Assembly: GCA_021791195.1 (NCBI GenBank)
Contig: JAJYXB010000008.1
Location: 74,921 to 138,920 of the forward strand
Origin: Actinomycetes bacterium
Lineage (GTDB): Bacteria; Actinomycetota; Thermoleophilia; BMS3ABIN01
Direction of reading: 5' to 3'
DNA length: 64,000 nt
Part shown: one piece after another, positions 53,002 through 63,277 of the stretch
Layout: every line of letters begins with the position of its first letter
How positions within the stretch are numbered: position 1 is the first letter of the stretch
The notes under the pieces: model-generated
What the model was told of the DNA's origin: nothing
What the model saw: the letters and a program-made list of their open reading frames with translations, nothing else
The model's database searches: none
Position numbers and translations under genes: made by a program

Positions 53002-54600
53002 TTGTCAAATGATGCCGCTCAGGTGAGCGCCGCCGCACCGCAAGCAGATCCGCCCAACCGGCGGCGCTTCGGACTCAGCGCCCGGATCGCCGTGCTGCTG
53101 GCGATCATGTGCATCCCCATCATCGGCGGCATCGTCTACATCTCGGTTTCGACGCTCAAATCCACGGTTAACAATGACTACGAGCAGCGCGCCACCCTGA
53201 TCGCGCAGTTCTTCAGCGCCGACATCATCAACGAGCCGGACAAGATCAGCTACGACCACTTCCAGGGCGAGATCGAGAAGCTTCACGAGCTCAATCGCGA
53301 CATCATGAAGATATCAGTCTATGCTCCCCGCGGCGACCAGGTGGTCAGGATCGCCAGCACCGACCCCAGCCAGATCGGCGAGGTGGCCCAGCCCGAGGAC
53401 CGGGCGCCGCTGGACACCAACCAGGCCACGCTCGCCGAGAGCAACAAGAACGGCCGCCGCATCATCGAGGCGATCGCGCCACTGACGATCGACGGCAAGC
53501 CGGCGGCGACGATCGGCATTTATATGTACCTGGACTCGCGCGACAGCCTGATCCATTCGCAGCAGCTGAAATTCCTGCTGATCGGCGGTTTCGGCATCGC
53601 GGCGCTGCTGGCGCTGCTTTACCTCAGCCTGCATCTCTACCTGATCAAGCCGGTGGCGCGCCTGGCGCGGGTGACCCGTGCGGTCTCGCGCGGTGATTTC
53701 AGCCAGAAAGTAGATTTCCGGTCAAAAAACGAATTGGGCGATCTGGGTAACTCGGTCAACACCATGACCGAGTCGCTGTCAGTGCAGAGCGCCGAGCTTA
53801 AGAACAAGGTGTCGGAGCTGGAGCAGGTCAATACGGACCTGAAAGACAGCGAGCGCGAACTGAGGCTGACCAACAAGCAGCTGGAGACCGCCAACCGGCT
53901 GAAGTCGCAGTTCCTGGCGACCATGAGCCACGAGCTGCGCACGCCGCTGAACTCTATCATCGGCTTCTCCGAGCTGCTGGAGGACGAGACCTACGGCGGC
54001 CTCAACAACAAGCAGATGCGCTATGTGGGAAACATCGTCGTCTCCAGCAAGCACCTGCTGAAACTGATCAATGACATCCTCGATCTGGCCAAGGTGGAAT
54101 CGGGCACGATCGAGATCCATCCGGAACAGCTGTCGCTGCCGGATGCGATGTCGAGCGTCATCAGCATCGTCGAGCCGCTGGCGACCAAGAAGGACATCAA
54201 TCTGGAAACAAATATCATTGATGATGTCAAGTACATCCACGCCGACCCGGCGCGCTTCAAACAGATCCTCTACAACCTGCTCAGCAACGCGATCAAATTC
54301 ACACCGTCGGGCGGCAAGGTTCACGTCGAAGCGCAGCGGAGCCATGATGAGGTCGAGATCTCGGTAACCGATACCGGCATCGGCATCAGCCGCCGCGACC
54401 AGCAGCGCATCTTCTCCGAGTTCCTCCAGGTCGAGGGGACTTATGCGCGCAAGTACGAAGGCACCGGCCTGGGGCTGGCGCTGACGAAGAAACTCGTCGA
54501 GCTGCACGGGGGCAGGATACGGGTCAGGAGCGCACCCGGTCTGGGAAGCCGCTTCTCCTTCGTCATCCCCGATGTCGCGCCCGGCGAGGAAGGCAATTGA
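53002..54600 (+). CDS. Membrane sensor histidine kinase (HAMP, HisKA, HATPase_c)
   Basis: FLATMSHELRTPLNSIIGFSELL; TTG start. Confidence 0.92.
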   Translation: MSNDAAQVSAAAPQADPPNRRRFGLSARIAVLLAIMCIPIIGGIVYISVSTLKSTVNNDYEQRATLIAQFFSADIINEPDKISYDHFQGEIEKLHELNRDIMKISVYAPRGDQVVRIASTDPSQIGEVAQPEDRAPLDTNQATLAESNKNGRRIIEAIAPLTIDGKPAATIGIYMYLDSRDSLIHSQQLKFLLIGGFGIAALLALLYLSLHLYLIKPVARLARVTRAVSRGDFSQKVDFRSKNELGDLGNSVNTMTESLSVQSAELKNKVSELEQVNTDLKDSERELRLTNKQLETANRLKSQFLATMSHELRTPLNSIIGFSELLEDETYGGLNNKQMRYVGNIVVSSKHLLKLINDILDLAKVESGTIEIHPEQLSLPDAMSSVISIVEPLATKKDINLETNIIDDVKYIHADPARFKQILYNLLSNAIKFTPSGGKVHVEAQRSHDEVEISVTDTGIGISRRDQQRIFSEFLQVEGTYARKYEGTGLGLALTKKLVELHGGRIRVRSAPGLGSRFSFVIPDVAPGEEGN

Positions 54601-56579
54601 GAAACCGTTTCAAAAACAACCGCCTGGTCAAGCTCCTCAACAGCCGCCTGGAAATCAAGATCCTCAGCCTGGTGATGATCCTGGTCGTCGTCGGCTTCGG
54701 CGTCTTCGCCATCTTCAATGTGCGGCAGACATCAGTGGCGCTCAGGACGCAGAAAGAGGACAGCAACTCCGTGCTCAGCTCGCAGGTGGTCAGCAGCATC
54801 CAGAACACGATGCTGGCCGGCAAGGGGCCGCAGGCCACCAGCGCCCTGGATAACCTGCGCAACGTCCCCGAGGTGGACCGCATCCAGGTCTTCTCCACCC
54901 GGGGCCAGGAGGTATTCGCCAGCAATCTGGGCGCCAGCAAGCAGCCGGTCAGCCAGGTGTTCAGCGTGCTCAGGAGTGGCCAGCGCACCCGGTTTTACGA
55001 AACGCGCAACGGTGTGCAGTACCTCGTGGACGTGCAGCCGCTGCCGAATGACAGGGCCTGCCAGCAGTGCCACGGCTCCAGCAACCCCTTGCGGGGAGTG
55101 GTGCTGGTCTCCACCTCGATGGCCGATGTCCAGTCGGCGATCGGCCGGGAAGAGATCCTGATGGCCTTCGTCTTCATCGGCGGCCTGGTGGTGCTGCTGG
55201 GCGCCCTGGGGCTGTCGCTGCACGTGGTGGTGCTGGCGCCGCTAAAGAAGGTAATGGGCGGCATCCGCAACCTCTCCGGCGGCGATCTGAACCACCGCGT
55301 CGAGGTCACCTCGGCGGACGAAGTCGGCGAGCTGGCCCGCAGTTTCAACCGGATGGCCGACAGCCTGGGCGAGTCACAGGACAGGCTCCGGCGGGCCAAC
55401 CTCGATCTGCTGGAAGCCAACCGGCTCAAGTCAGAATTCCTGTCGGTGATGAGTCACGAACTGCGCACGCCGCTGAATGCCATCATCGGCTTCTCCGAGG
55501 TGCTCATGGACCAGGATGACAGCAACCTCAGCGAACGCCAGACCAGGTTCCTCACCAACATCGAGACCAGCGGCCGGCACCTGCTCAAGCTGGTCAATGA
55601 TATCCTCGACCTCTCCGCGGTCGGCTCCGACAGCGCCGAGCTGGAAAAGGAAGACATCTCCGTGCCGCAGATGATGGAAGACGTGCGCAACCTGGGTCAT
55701 CCGTTCGCCGCCCAGCGCCGGATATGGCTGGACGTCAAGCCTTCAGAAGCGTTGCCGCTGCTGCACGCCGATGCGGCCAAGATCAAACGGATTCTGTATA
55801 ATCTGGTAAGCAACGCGATCAAATTCACACCCGAGGGCGGCAGGGTCACGATCAGCGCCCGGCTGCGGGATGGCATGGTCGAGATCTCGGTGGCGGACAC
55901 CGGCATCGGCATCAGCGACGAAGATCAGGAAAAGATCTTCGATCACTTCGGACAGGTGGAGAGCAATCATGCCCGCCGGTACGAAGGAGCGGGCGTGGGG
56001 CTGGCGTTGACCAAGAAGCTGGTGGAGCTGCATGGCGGCCGGATCCAGGTGAAAAGCGAACTGGGCAAGGGCAGCACCTTCACCATCGCCCTGCCGGTGA
56101 CAGGCGGGCGGCGCGAGACCGACTGGAAGACGGCCGGGAACACGATTGAGCCCGAAGTCCAGCCGGAGGCAAGCCCGAACCAGCCGCTAGTGCTGGTGAT
56201 CGAGGATGATCCACAGACGAGCGAGCTGATCGGCCTGTGGCTGGAGGAATCCGGCTACCGGGTGGCGCGTGCCTTCGACGGCGAGCAGGGGCTGAAGCTG
56301 GCGAGGGAACTGCGGCCGTTCGCGGTAACGCTGGACATCCTGCTGCCGGAGATGGACGGCTGGGATGTACTGCAGGAATTGAAGCAGGCGCCGGAAACGA
56401 GTGAGATACCGGTGATCATCATCTCCATCCTGGAGCGCAGCCGCCGGGGGCTGGAAATGGGCGCCTTCGATTATTTTGTCAAACCGGTAGAGAAGCGGGA
56501 GCTGATCTGCAGGCTGGAGAGCCATTCGCTTTACCGGCAGCAGCGGCAGTCCGGCAGCAATGGACCGGATGAAAACTGA
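54597..56579 (+). CDS. Hybrid sensor histidine kinase with CxxCH-containing periplasmic sensor and C-terminal receiver
   Basis: DRACQQCHGSSNPLRGVVLVSTSM, HAMP, FLSVMSHELRTPLNAIIGFSEVL, receiver LVLVIEDDPQTSELIGLWL; TTG start overlapping upstream stop. Confidence 0.9.
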   Translation: MRNRFKNNRLVKLLNSRLEIKILSLVMILVVVGFGVFAIFNVRQTSVALRTQKEDSNSVLSSQVVSSIQNTMLAGKGPQATSALDNLRNVPEVDRIQVFSTRGQEVFASNLGASKQPVSQVFSVLRSGQRTRFYETRNGVQYLVDVQPLPNDRACQQCHGSSNPLRGVVLVSTSMADVQSAIGREEILMAFVFIGGLVVLLGALGLSLHVVVLAPLKKVMGGIRNLSGGDLNHRVEVTSADEVGELARSFNRMADSLGESQDRLRRANLDLLEANRLKSEFLSVMSHELRTPLNAIIGFSEVLMDQDDSNLSERQTRFLTNIETSGRHLLKLVNDILDLSAVGSDSAELEKEDISVPQMMEDVRNLGHPFAAQRRIWLDVKPSEALPLLHADAAKIKRILYNLVSNAIKFTPEGGRVTISARLRDGMVEISVADTGIGISDEDQEKIFDHFGQVESNHARRYEGAGVGLALTKKLVELHGGRIQVKSELGKGSTFTIALPVTGGRRETDWKTAGNTIEPEVQPEASPNQPLVLVIEDDPQTSELIGLWLEESGYRVARAFDGEQGLKLARELRPFAVTLDILLPEMDGWDVLQELKQAPETSEIPVIIISILERSRRGLEMGAFDYFVKPVEKRELICRLESHSLYRQQRQSGSNGPDEN

Positions 56580-56636
56580 TTTCCGGTCAGCGCCGCCAGG
56601 GACCTGGAGCCAGACGCGCATGACGGAGCTGAAGCG

Positions 56637-57029
56637 ATGAGCGCAAAGAAAATCCTCGTGGTGGAGGACAACAAGATGAACCTCGAGCTGGTGAGTGACA
56701 TCCTCACCGCCCACGGCTATGAGGTGATCCAGGCCAGCGAGGGCCGTCAGGCGCTGGAACTCGCCCGCACGCACCTGCCCGATCTCATCCTGATGGACAT
56801 CCAGCTGCCGGAGATGGACGGCCTCGAGGTCACCCGCCGGCTGAAAAGCGACGCCGGCACCAGCGGCATCGGGATCGTGGCGCTGACAGCCCACGCGATG
56901 CGCGGCGACAAGGAGCGGGCGCAGGCAGCCGGCTGCGCCGGGTACATCGCCAAGCCGATCGACATCCATGAATTCACCGGCATCATCGAGGGCTATCTGG
57001 AAACGGTATCGAGGGAGCAGACCTCTTGA
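56637..57029 (+). CDS. Single-domain response regulator
   Basis: KKILVVEDNKMNLELVSDIL...LILMDIQLPEMDGLEV. Confidence 0.93.
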   Translation: MSAKKILVVEDNKMNLELVSDILTAHGYEVIQASEGRQALELARTHLPDLILMDIQLPEMDGLEVTRRLKSDAGTSGIGIVALTAHAMRGDKERAQAAGCAGYIAKPIDIHEFTGIIEGYLETVSREQTS

Positions 57030-58051
57030 ACGGCGACAGCAGGGACAGGATCCTCATCGTCGACGACAGCGTCCAGAACGTGCAGCTGCTGGAGGCCTAT
57101 CTCACCGCGGCCGGCTACGAGGTCCTCTGCGCCCACGGGGGCGCCGAAGCGCTGGAGATCGTTGACGGCGACAACGGCGGCGGCAGCCTGCCGGACCTGA
57201 TCATCCTGGACGTGATGATGCCCGGCATCAATGGCTATCAGGTATGCCGCCGGGTCAAACAGAAAGAGGACACCCGCCGCATCCCGGTGATGATGCTGAC
57301 CGCGCTGCAGGATCTCGATGACAAGGTGAAGGGGTTCGAGGCCGGCGCCGATGAATTCCTCTCCAAGCCGATCGACAGGATGGAGCTGCTGATCCGGGCG
57401 AAGTCGCTCCTGAGGACGAAACATCTCAACGAAGACCTGGAGAGCGCCCGCAACGTCATCTACACGCTGGCGCTGGCGATCGAAGCAAACGATCCCTACA
57501 CCAGCGGCCACTCTGAACGCGTCTCCGAATATGGCGTCATGCTGGCCCGATGGCTCGGCCTGACCGTCGACCAGCAGGAGATCGTCCGCAACGCGGGCGT
57601 CCTGCACGATATCGGCAAGATCGGCATCAGCGAGACGATTCTGCAGAAACCGGGACCCTTGTCAACCAAGGAGCTGCTCGCCGTCCAGGACCATCCGGCC
57701 ATCGGTGAGAAGATCTGCAAGCCGCTCAGGTCGGCGAACCTGCTGCTGACGGTGATCCGGCATCACCAGGAACGTTATGACGGCGACGGCTACCCCGACC
57801 ATCTTAGCGGCGGCGACATCCCGATCGAGGCGCGCGTGATCTCGGTAGTTGACGCCTTTGACGCCATGACCTCGCCCCGCCCCTACCGGCCGCCGATGTC
57901 GCAGCCGCAGGCGATCGATACGCTCCGGCGCGAAGCCGGCAAGCAGTGGGATCCGGGGATAGTGACGGCGTTTATCGACATGCTCGCCGCCGATAGCCCG
58001 CCAGATGCGGAAGATCCGGCGGAAACCGCCGTCGAGGCCGATCAGGTCTAG
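57026..58051 (+). CDS. Response regulator with HD-GYP phosphodiesterase-type output
   Basis: LIIDDS-type receiver; HSERVSEYG, LHDIGKIGISETIL, HHQERYDGDGYP. Confidence 0.94.
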   Translation: MNGDSRDRILIVDDSVQNVQLLEAYLTAAGYEVLCAHGGAEALEIVDGDNGGGSLPDLIILDVMMPGINGYQVCRRVKQKEDTRRIPVMMLTALQDLDDKVKGFEAGADEFLSKPIDRMELLIRAKSLLRTKHLNEDLESARNVIYTLALAIEANDPYTSGHSERVSEYGVMLARWLGLTVDQQEIVRNAGVLHDIGKIGISETILQKPGPLSTKELLAVQDHPAIGEKICKPLRSANLLLTVIRHHQERYDGDGYPDHLSGGDIPIEARVISVVDAFDAMTSPRPYRPPMSQPQAIDTLRREAGKQWDPGIVTAFIDMLAADSPPDAEDPAETAVEADQV

Positions 58052-59253
58052 CGGCGCCCGCCTGCCAGGCGCTCGCTGCGGGCGCCGAACCAGTCCGCCA
58101 GCGGCGTATCCGAGGCGCTGTGCAGGATAATCGATGTGAATACCACCAGCGCCGTCAGCTGAAAGACCTCTTCCGCGCCAGTCGCCTTCAGGCTCAGGAC
58201 CAGCAGCGAGTAGGCGATGCAGGCTACCCCCTTCGGCCCGAACCAGGCCATGAACAGCCGTTCGGTCCAGTCCAGACGCGTACCCGCCAGCGACGGCAGC
58301 AGCGCCAGCGTCCTGGCCAGGAAAATGACGAAGGCGGTCAGCAGCACCGCCCGCCATCCCTCCGCCAGCATCCTGTCGAACACGATCATACTACCAAAAA
58401 TCACGAATGTGGCCAATTTAAGAATCTCGCCGAGATCACGGCTGAAACGGGAAAAGTCAGGCACCTGCTGGCGGGCCGCCGCCGCCATGACGATGCCTGC
58501 GAGGTAGACCGTGATAAAGCCATTCCCTCCCACCAGCCTGGCGGCGCCGAACAGGGACAGCGACACCGCGAAGGCATACAGCGTCCGGTAATGCACCGGC
58601 AGCGCGAAGCGCCCCCTGAACAGCCCCAGGAGTCTGACTGCCAGCAGCCCGCCGGCCAGCCCAACCGCCGCACCGGTGGCCAGGTCCTGCCCCAGGAACT
58701 GCCACCAGGCCCGGCCGCCCGCCTGCGTCAGCGCCGTGGCGAAGATGAGCACGGCCGGCAGCGCCAGGCCGTCGTTGAAGCCGGATTCCAGGTTGAGGCT
58801 GTTCCTGATCCTGAGCGGGATCTTGCGGTTGGTGACCACCGATGAGGTCAGCACCGGGTCGGTGGGACTCAGCAGCGCTCCGATCAGCAGCGCCTGCTTC
58901 CATGGCAGCGCGACGATCAGATGCGCGGCGCCGGCGATCAATGCCGCCGTCAGCGGCATGGCGATGATCAGCGACCGGAAGGGGACGTGCCAGCTGCGCT
59001 TCAGCGCCTGCGTCTCGACCTCCAGGCCGTCCACGAAGAGGATGACGATCAGGGTCAGCTGGGTGACGCCGGCCACCAGCGGGGAATCAGGCGCCAGCGA
59101 GATGACGCCGAAGCCCTGGTCGCCGAGCACCACGCCCGAGACGAGGAAGAAAATCGCCAGGGACATGATGCTGCGCCGGGCGATGCCCGACAGCAGCGCC
59201 CCACCGGCCAGCAGCAGCCCGAGCACAAGTATATATATCTCAAAGGTGGTCAA
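58048..59253 (-). CDS. Cation:proton antiporter (CPA1-like)
   Basis: About 12 TM, LSPTDPVLTSSVV, NLESGFNDGLALP motifs. Confidence 0.9.
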   Translation of the reverse strand: MTTFEIYILVLGLLLAGGALLSGIARRSIMSLAIFFLVSGVVLGDQGFGVISLAPDSPLVAGVTQLTLIVILFVDGLEVETQALKRSWHVPFRSLIIAMPLTAALIAGAAHLIVALPWKQALLIGALLSPTDPVLTSSVVTNRKIPLRIRNSLNLESGFNDGLALPAVLIFATALTQAGGRAWWQFLGQDLATGAAVGLAGGLLAVRLLGLFRGRFALPVHYRTLYAFAVSLSLFGAARLVGGNGFITVYLAGIVMAAAARQQVPDFSRFSRDLGEILKLATFVIFGSMIVFDRMLAEGWRAVLLTAFVIFLARTLALLPSLAGTRLDWTERLFMAWFGPKGVACIAYSLLVLSLKATGAEEVFQLTALVVFTSIILHSASDTPLADWFGARSERLAGGRR

Positions 59254-59288
59254 CGGGCCCCGAGCCGGCAGGCCGGCGCGGCGGCCGG

Positions 59289-59474
59289 CTAACGGTCACA
59301 CCATTTTCCTTTGAGGCAGTCTTCGCCTTTCTTGCGGGACAGCTCCGAGAAGCGGTCGTCCTTGGTGCACAGCCAGATCTCGCGGGCGGTCCGGTATTTG
59401 GCGGTGTCCTTGAACAGGTACACGCAGGCGCCCTCTGGCAGGGGTGGAAGTTCTCTGTCGATGCGTTCGGCCAT
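59289..59474 (-). CDS. Small hypothetical protein (61 aa)
   Basis: ORF MAERIDRELPPLPEGACVYLFKDTAKYRTAREIWLCTKDDRFSELSRKKGEDCLKGKWCDR in a minus-strand gene run. Confidence 0.5.
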   Translation of the reverse strand: MAERIDRELPPLPEGACVYLFKDTAKYRTAREIWLCTKDDRFSELSRKKGEDCLKGKWCDR

Positions 59475-59480
59475 CGGTCC

Positions 59481-59948
59481 CTACGATTGCGGCTGATCTG
59501 CGGCCGCGCCGCTCTCCGGGCCGGCTTCGTCCGCGGAGTCAGCCGGAGCGCCGGGGGAAGCCCCGCCCTCAGGACCGGTTTCTCCCTCCGCGGCGAACGT
59601 TTTGACAAACATCAGTTGCATGCTGGCCAGGGCCCCGGCCAGCGAGTTCCTGTCCTGCTCCCGGAGCCGGCCGCCGGCCGCGTCCAGCAGCGCCTTGAAA
59701 CTGTCGATGGCCAGGCGCGACTGGGCCTCGTCCTTTATCTCCCGGGTCTCCTCGGTCAGGCCCATCTTCATGTAGGCGAGATTGCTGAGGCTGATCATGA
59801 ACTGGACGACGACGTCACCGACATCCTGCCGGCGGAACTGCTCCTCGATCCGCGCCCGCAGCTCTTCGCCGCTGAGCGACTCCAGGTCGGACTCCTCCGC
59901 GGAGGCGGAATCCGGTGATGCGGGATTGTCAATTTTTTCTTCAGGCAT
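59481..59948 (-). CDS. DUF1844 domain protein
   Basis: VVQFMISLSNLAYMKMGLTEE...AIDSFKALLDAAGGRL. Confidence 0.8.
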   Translation of the reverse strand: MPEEKIDNPASPDSASAEESDLESLSGEELRARIEEQFRRQDVGDVVVQFMISLSNLAYMKMGLTEETREIKDEAQSRLAIDSFKALLDAAGGRLREQDRNSLAGALASMQLMFVKTFAAEGETGPEGGASPGAPADSADEAGPESGAAADQPQS

Positions 59949-60083
59949 TCTCGTTCACCTCCAGGCTGATTTTAACAGGTTTGCGGCCGTTTTGACCCGG
60001 CCTGGCGTGGCGCGATTCCCCGTTTCTTCCCCCCGGTGATATACTTTTTCCCTGTTCAGGCCACCCGTCCCACAGGAGTCTTC

Positions 60084-60941
60084 ATGGCTGGAAGAATCGG
60101 TGTGATCGGCGGCTCGGGTTTTTACGAGCTGCTGGAAAATCCGCAAGAGATGCAGGTGACCACGCCGTTCGGCGACCCCAGCGACGTCATCGCCCTGGGC
60201 AAGATCGCCGGCCGCGAGGTCTGTTTCCTGCCCCGGCACGGCAAAGGCCACCGCATCATGCCTACCGATCTGCCGTTCCAGGCAAACATCCTGGCGCTGA
60301 AGCAGCTCGGCGTCGAGTGGATCATCTCCGCCAGCGCCGTCGGCAGCATGAAGGAAGAGATCAAACCGGGCGACATCGTCATCCCGGACCAGTTCATCGA
60401 CCGCACCCGGCAGCGCCGCTCCACCTTCTTCGGCGACGGCTGCGTGGCGCACATCTCTTTTGCCGACCCGGTCTGCGGGCGGCTGGCCGCGATCGTGGCC
60501 GAGGCGGGCCGCCATGCCGGCGCCACCATCCACGAGGGCGGCACCTATGTTTGCATGGAGGGGCCGCAGTTCTCCACCCGGGCGGAATCGCTGGTTTACC
60601 GCAGCTGGGGCGTAGACGTGATTGGTATGACAAACCTGCAGGAAGCCAAACTGGCGCGCGAGGCGGAGATCTGCTACGCCACCATGGCGCTGGCCACAGA
60701 CTACGATTGCTGGTACGAAGGCGAGGAGGATGTCACTATCGCCCAGGTGATCGAGACGATGAACAACAACGTTGACATGGCGAAGAAGATTGTGGAAACC
60801 GCGGTGCCGCGCATCCCCGAGACGCGCACCGAGTGTGGCTGCGCTACCGCCATGCAGTACGGCGTCATGACCGATCCGGCAGCGATCCCGGCGGCGACGA
60901 AAGAGAAACTGAAGGACATCATCGGGAAGTACATTCCCTGA
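60084..60941 (+). CDS. mtnP: S-methyl-5'-thioadenosine phosphorylase
   Basis: IGVIGGSGFYELL, LPRHGKGHRIMPTDLPFQANI, CMEGPQFSTRAES, DVIGMTNLQEAKLAREAEICYATMALATDYDCW. Confidence 0.92.
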   Translation: MAGRIGVIGGSGFYELLENPQEMQVTTPFGDPSDVIALGKIAGREVCFLPRHGKGHRIMPTDLPFQANILALKQLGVEWIISASAVGSMKEEIKPGDIVIPDQFIDRTRQRRSTFFGDGCVAHISFADPVCGRLAAIVAEAGRHAGATIHEGGTYVCMEGPQFSTRAESLVYRSWGVDVIGMTNLQEAKLAREAEICYATMALATDYDCWYEGEEDVTIAQVIETMNNNVDMAKKIVETAVPRIPETRTECGCATAMQYGVMTDPAAIPAATKEKLKDIIGKYIP

Positions 60942-61112
60942 TCCGGCCGCCCAGGGCCGATTCATAATCTCGACTTCGCTCTCAACCCCAATGGAAGCGG
61001 AATGCTCCAGGACCGCCGTAAGGCGGGGCGGCAAAGTCCCAGCCCTCATGGAAAGTCTCAAAGATGTGGCCGCTGGGTTCCAGTCTCAGGCTCTTCCTAG
61101 CCCGCCCCTGGT

Positions 61113-61336
61113 TAGAATGAACCAAGAGGTTTGTTGATGAGTCCCATTTGCTGGGCGCAAGGCTGAAGTTTGACCACGTCATCAATCACGAAAATGGCCA
61201 CACGGCGGTAAACATTATCGTGACAATTGGGAGGCCGACGGGCTGGCTTTGGGCAAAAATACTGGGCAAGAACCAGCAGTCCGACCTCGAAAGGTCCACC
61301 AGAAACCTGATTAAGAAGGCCGAGAGAACTTCATGA
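61113..61336 (+). pseudogene. C-terminal fragment of an SRPBCC-fold protein
   Basis: TKRFVDESHLLGARLKFDHVINHENGHTAVNIIVTIGRPTGWLWAKILGKN... preceded by in-frame TGA, no N-terminal part visible. Confidence 0.5.
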
Positions 61337-61749
61337 AGTACTGGCTGGGTGTCGTGTCTAGAGAACATGTTATGCGTGCCGTAAGCCTGGGCATGGCTCA
61401 GATCGGGCACGGCAAACGGGAGCCCCTGGCGAGAATGAAGGCGGGTGACGGTTTTGTCTATTATTCTCCGAAAGAAAGCCTGGGCGGGAGCGAACCACTT
61501 AAGGCTTTTACCGCAATCGGGAAAATTACGGATGACGAGATATGGCAGGTGGACGAGGGCGACTTTAAACCGTGGCGGCGGCGCCTTACATACGTAAAAA
61601 GCACCGAAGCTCCTATTCGCCCCCTACTTGATCAGCTTACGTTTACTTCCGGCAGGACTAATTGGGGCTACATGTTTCGCTATGGCCTGTTTGAGATTAG
61701 CAAGGCGGACTTCAAGACAATTGCCAAAGCCATGCATGCAAAAGTATGA
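61333..61749 (+). CDS. EVE domain protein
   Basis: MKYWLGVVSREHVMRAVSLGMAQIGHGKREPLARMKAGDGFVYYSPKE...WRRRLTYV...WGYMFRYGLFEI. Confidence 0.85.
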   Translation: MKYWLGVVSREHVMRAVSLGMAQIGHGKREPLARMKAGDGFVYYSPKESLGGSEPLKAFTAIGKITDDEIWQVDEGDFKPWRRRLTYVKSTEAPIRPLLDQLTFTSGRTNWGYMFRYGLFEISKADFKTIAKAMHAKV

Positions 61750-62015
61750 CTAGATCAAGACTCGATTGGCGAGGCGATCCTGACGAGGCCTCCCTAGATG
61801 TTTTCGTCATCTCACTGCGAAGCTAAGCGTACGATTTTTTCCTTTTCGTGAGTACACCCCCTCTTTCCCAGCACCATTACCAGCATTCCATGCAAATTTC
61901 GACGTGAAAGAAAGGTAAAAATCATGCCACAAATGAAGCCGCGAGGCCGACAGGTTCAAGGTCAGTGATGCTTTCTAACTTGAAGGGACGGAGTTCGATG
62001 TCGGCGAGGAAGGAG

Positions 62016-62792
62016 CTACCCACGCAGAATTTCTTCCAGGTATGATCCGATGCGATCCTTGTTGGTTCCGAGGCTTGAAAACTGCTTTTCGCAGACATCT
62101 GTGAAGCGGGCCAGATCTTTACGATTAATGTTTTCCTGGTCTTCAAAGATGCCCAGAGAGTGAAACTTTAGACCCCACTTTTCAAACTGCAGCATTGTGA
62201 TAGTTGCCACCTGCGTACGATGGTCGTTCAGGAGAGCAAAAATGTGTAGCGGTCGCTTCATACCATTTATCCGGCAGTCAACAAGGTACTTGGCCTCTGG
62301 GTCGTGTTGTGGATCATTCCAGTCGAAGGATCTTCTTTCTTCTGGTATCAGTTCTGTCATCAATGCGCGGAAATCATCCATGAAAGTTGATTTCACTCTT
62401 TCGCGAGACAGAAATGTGACGTCGCTGATTTTCAGTAAGGCCTGCACAAATGAGTACAGGGCGTCGCCGTACTGTTCATTATCGATGCGAAGAACCAGCT
62501 CGCCCTCCTGGTCTTCAACCCCGAATACCGAAAGTGCGTTACTGATTATTTTTTGACGTGTCCCTTTTTGGAGGTCTTTTTCATCCAGGCTATAAGTGAG
62601 ATGCATGTAAGTATGGCCCTCATCGGAAAGGAGCCAGCGGTTATTTTCCCGCCTGAGAACAATAGCGAGGTGATCTCCATCTTCGAACAGGAATGGCGTA
62701 AAAACCCGGAACCGATTGACCCCCTCCGGAGTCAGTCTGAGTTTTGAGCAGGCTTTTTCGCGGAATTCGCGTTCTATCGTGTCAAGATTCAT
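62016..62792 (-). CDS. DUF1828/DUF1829-like protein
   Basis: [38 protein letters not shown] resembles DUF1828; C-terminal half DUF1829-like; start at [10 protein letters not shown]. Confidence 0.7.
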   Translation of the reverse strand: MNLDTIEREFREKACSKLRLTPEGVNRFRVFTPFLFEDGDHLAIVLRRENNRWLLSDEGHTYMHLTYSLDEKDLQKGTRQKIISNALSVFGVEDQEGELVLRIDNEQYGDALYSFVQALLKISDVTFLSRERVKSTFMDDFRALMTELIPEERRSFDWNDPQHDPEAKYLVDCRINGMKRPLHIFALLNDHRTQVATITMLQFEKWGLKFHSLGIFEDQENINRKDLARFTDVCEKQFSSLGTNKDRIGSYLEEILRG

Positions 62793-62794
62793 AT

Positions 62795-63277
62795 TTATCC
62801 CTCCTCGAATAGCTGCTGCTGAGGATCGTATGGCAATTCGAAGCCGCATTCTTCAAACATGCACCGAAGTGCACTATGATAGTCATTGAACTTACCCGAA
62901 GTCTCAGCAAATGTGTCTTCTCTGGCACCAAGATCCTGATATCTCTCTGTGGCCATGTGAACATGAAAATCATAAAAAGTATTTTTCTCAATTTCGTTAG
63001 AATGTTCGTGACTCTTGCCGTTGTACCTTCGCAATCGAAACAGCTGATTTGAGTCAGGAATAGCGACGGCAAGAATTATAGAAAAATCCAGGATGTTAAA
63101 CATGCTTTGACGCAGAATCAACCTGAAACTATTACCGTCATCGCCCGCGACATCAAGAAAGCTTTCTTTGTGGCCTCTCTTGTCCCGCAACTTTGTGTAT
63201 GATTTATAATCAGCTGGCAGCTGCTTACGTGCGGCAATCATTTTTGCAATTTCGTAGTCAGAATATTTGGCTGCCAT
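62795..63277 (-). CDS. DUF6978-like hypothetical protein, operon partner
   Basis: 160 aa ORF ending 3 nt before the start of the DUF1828-like gene. Confidence 0.6.
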   Translation of the reverse strand: MAAKYSDYEIAKMIAARKQLPADYKSYTKLRDKRGHKESFLDVAGDDGNSFRLILRQSMFNILDFSIILAVAIPDSNQLFRLRRYNGKSHEHSNEIEKNTFYDFHVHMATERYQDLGAREDTFAETSGKFNDYHSALRCMFEECGFELPYDPQQQLFEEG

